This document shows, piece by piece, positions 61,255 through 64,000 of a stretch of DNA of 64,000 nt (its first letter is position 1; the number at the start of each line of letters is the position of its first letter). The translations under genes were made by a program, and so were the position numbers. Origin of the DNA: Rugalucina vietnamica (taxonomy: Eukaryota > Mollusca > Bivalvia > Lucinida > Lucinidae). The notes under the pieces are model-generated. The model saw nothing but the letters and a program-made list of their open reading frames with translations. It ran no database searches and was not told where the DNA came from. Location of the stretch: contig OZ024869.1 in the NCBI GenBank assembly GCA_964017185.1, positions 332,501-396,500 of the forward strand. The letters are read 5' to 3'.

Positions 61255-62325
61255 CAGGAAGTCGATAACTGTATGAGGGTCTGATAGCGTTCTTGTTGTT
61301 CAGAATAAAACATGAACTGACACCATCACCAACAAACGTATGTCCTTGAAAGCAGAGCGGGAAATAACTATTTCTTTCTCCGGTTTAGTGTCAACTAAAT
61401 ACAATCACATCGTAACCATTAATTTGATTTCTGATTAACTTCTCTTTCTATGCATCTTTAATCTATTTCCCATTTGTAATTGAATTTTGAAGTTTAAAAT
61501 AGGGTATGGGAAATTAAGATGGGCGTGTCAGAGAATAGAGGTTTTAATCTGTAAACGTAATTTTGTTTACAAGAAATAGAATACCCCTTATTAGAACCGG
61601 GGCACCTGAAATAATGTTATGCAACCATAAAAGAATGGGTGTACATAATATATGATGGGACCGAACCTTCTCGAAGCGAAATGATTATTTTGGCATTGAA
61701 AAACATTATTTGTCATGAGGAAAAACTTGTGGAATGCTTCTGTGGCATTAGTTGGGTCGTTTCATAGGATAATAAGCAACTAAGCAGCTTTCTGGATCAG
61801 ATCTTGTGAGAATAAATTGATGTACCAATTAGATCGCAATTGCAAAATGCATTTTGGAAGCATAACTAATATCTGCACATACGTCTCAAAGAACAGCATG
61901 AACTGAAATTTGGCAGGCAACTTCTGATAACTCGTAGTTCTGTGCCTAGGTTAGTAGGTTTCTGGGGCTACATTCAATACACTGTGTGTTCCATCAAAAT
62001 TCACAACATCATTATAATCTTTCAAAATGTTAATTTGTGTCCCAGAATAGCTCTGTCTGAATATGACTGTCATGGGTGTAATATTCGTAAAATATATAAG
62101 ATGTATTTCTTTTCAAGATTTTGACATTTTCATATGCAGTTTCTTTTTATCATTTGAATCTTAACAGTTTATGAAAATGATTCTGAAATTTCTCATATCT
62201 TATTACGCAAATCATCTTTTCAAAATTGTCTGTCTGCATCCTTGATTTATGCAACATTTCGTTACAGAAGAATGTCGTATCTCTCTAACAACCAGTTTTA
62301 CAACTTATCCTGCTTCACCTTATAT
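61255..62325. other. Stretch without recognisable features
   Basis: AT-rich, no gene or named repeat seen. Confidence 0.4.
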
Positions 62326-62331
62326 GAGCCT

Positions 62332-62564
62332 CGACGCGAGAAAACCGGTCTTCGGGGTTTCCGACCAGGTCCGACACAAACCGGCTTGTACAAGCTCAGA
62401 AAAGAGCTAGAAGCTTGAAATTTCGGATTTAAGTAGAAGAGGAATTGTACTATCCGAGTAGCGAAAACAAAGGCGCTGATCAGCTTCGCGGTTACCGCGA
62501 AGCTGATCTGCGCCTTTGTTTTCGCCTAGGCAAAAATCCGGTTTTCTCACGATGCGGCTCATAT
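62332..62564. mobile_element. MITE family 2, copy 3
   Basis: ATATGAGCCTCGACGCGAGA / TCTCACGATGCGGCTCATAT termini and the full GATCAGCTTCGCGGTTACCG hairpin; internal sequence is nearly the same as copy 1, including AGTAGAAGAGGAATTGTACT. Same orientation as copy 1. Confidence 0.85.
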
Positions 62565-62569
62565 GGAAA

Positions 62570-64000
62570 CGATTTGAAATTGCACGAGTTGAGTTCATGA
62601 ACTGGGACACAAAAGTACAAATGCTGTATTTAAAGAATGTTACAGTACCGTTTCCACTGTGCTTGCAATGGACTACTTTGACTGCGGGTAGTTACAGGTC
62701 CGTTTGATTGGTCTCAAGAAGTACGATGACCAAAGGACAGCTTTGGAATCGATATTAAACCGAAAAAATGAATTCGATGGGCGACAACAGAAGAATACAG
62801 TAGTAGCTCTCGATCAGTTGGCTAGCCTTCACTCCGCTCCACTTCGATACCTCGTTCCACTTTCGCTAGTGGTGTGTAGGTATAACAAAGCACAGATGGG
62901 AATATCCCGTCTATAATAGCACTTGACCATTGGAACTGGCCGCCAGCCACTGCTTCAGTAGGAGAGCGATTATGCAAATTGTATTTTACTACATTTGTAT
63001 GTGTAAAGTAAGTCTCTTGTATGTTCTTTAAATGGGACAAACCGGCAACTCATTTTTCATTTTTGTGAGTTTAGAAATTACATACGATGTCGTGTTAGAT
63101 TTCAAGTACCTTGACAGAAAATAAAACTTAATTATCAGATCAGATTTCGAAAAATAGTTTAAAAAGTATAATATCCTTGGAGTTATCAGTTTAAATGAAA
63201 TTTAAACATTGAGTTTTTTAATCTTTTAGGCGATGCGTTTGTCGTTCCACCTGTTTTAAACTGTTGTTATAGAGGTTGGCTATCCGAATATGATTGTATA
63301 CTGAATCACTTCCATTATTTTCTACACCTTCAGGCCCCTTGAGTACATGTATGTGACTCGTGTATTTGAACGAATTGCATCATCAAAATAATATTGAACG
63401 AAACATTCATTGTTCGAAACTCCAAAATCGTTGATTTGCTACTTTCTGAACGTACTAACTGATAATGTGCAAATACACAAATATATGCTTGATCGACTGT
63501 TTTCACTGCTAGACAGTAATAAAATCAAACAAGAAGTTTAGCGGCAACTTTGATAATTGATAAAATTTAAAATTGTGTCACTTTGTGACTGAGGTTAACT
63601 TGATGCACTGAACGGGCGAACAAGTGCGAGGGCTTTCAAGTAAATGAGTTCGAACTTTTTACGTGAATTACAAGTATGGTATCATGTAACTGACATCAAA
63701 CGAGAGCATCCTCGATCCCATCCAATAAATCACATTTTTTGTTATCTATCATTTTGAACAGCATCATAAAAATGTTTATGTCATAGCTCAGTAGCAAAGG
63801 TGAAAACAGTCCTGCGCATCGGGCATGCGCTTTTTGCGATTTTCGTCCAAAGTATATATACCAAGCATTGTAGCGCCTTTCATTCTGACCACAAGAAGAT
63901 GTAGCTCGGAATGGTAGCGTTAGTTCCAGCATTGAGAGAAAAGTACAAATGATGAATACAGGCATTATCATGTCGAGGCTTACTTTTTTTCCTGATTGAC
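62570..64000. other. Right end of the window, no gene recognised
   Basis: A short inverted pattern (CACTCCGCTCCACTTCGATA near 62.83 kb with GAACGAGG-type partners) suggests another repeat. A 91-codon minus-strand frame at 63.7-63.97 kb has no motif I recognise. Confidence 0.3.

Noticed and set aside
1-64000. CRISPR arrays, operons or other prokaryotic systems
   Set aside because: Introns, SINEs, MITEs and animal gene families show this is animal nuclear DNA; the tandem arrays have no repeat-spacer pattern.

Overview
This is a window of animal nuclear DNA, most likely from a bivalve mollusc. The genes are split by introns with GT/AG borders, and the sequence is AT-rich. The repeats include types I associate with bivalves: pearl/CvA-like core-repeat elements, a short palindromic element whose translation gives an ENK(D/G)[12 protein letters not shown]-like string, and tRNA-derived SINE-like pieces. 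The species cannot be named from the sequence alone. Homology calls rest on motifs read by eye.

Three genes are supported. (1) At 2.0-5.2 kb, plus strand, lie the last five coding exons of an alpha-galactosidase A-type lysosomal glycosidase (GH27). Its 5' exons are not in the window. A decayed copy of its last exon lies about 3.8 kb downstream (9.04-9.35 kb) and is interrupted by a dispersed repeat. (2) At 10.2-12.6 kb, plus strand, is a BATF/Fos/ATF3-group bZIP transcription factor. Its whole coding sequence is in one exon behind a likely noncoding first exon. (3) From 45.7 down to 23.9 kb, minus strand, is an ARHGAP6/36-type Rho GTPase-activating protein. I could join eleven exons, with every phase matching, into a 722-residue protein. 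It has an arginine finger (GIFRVG) and a C-terminal PDZ ligand (ETLV).

Layout: 0-1.7 kb pearl-like core repeats and a dispersed repeat; 2-5.2 kb GLA-like gene, with a palindromic MITE in one intron and an antisense LINE fragment in another; 5.2-10 kb MITEs, a CTTT microsatellite and the GLA pseudo-exon; 10-12.6 kb bZIP gene with tRNA-like sequences in its intron; 14.8-17.3 kb a nested inverted cluster of one repeat family; 18-21.6 kb a SINE-like piece and two pearl/Helitron-like elements; 23.9-45.7 kb the RhoGAP gene, whose introns carry palindromes, MITEs, a 103-bp tandem array copying a splice donor, and a 948-bp element inserted 11 bp upstream of the predicted start codon; 46.7-59.8 kb no recognisable gene; 59.9-61.25 kb a 26-copy, 51-bp minisatellite that is open on both strands; 62.3-62.6 kb another MITE; then nothing recognisable to the end.

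The three genes have unrelated roles (lysosomal glycan breakdown, transcription, cytoskeletal GTPase control), and nothing suggests they are co-regulated. The most distinctive signals are structural: duplicated splice donors, a transposon junction at a start codon, three palindrome-linked clusters of ACGT (CRE-like) motifs, and the frame-preserving minisatellite.
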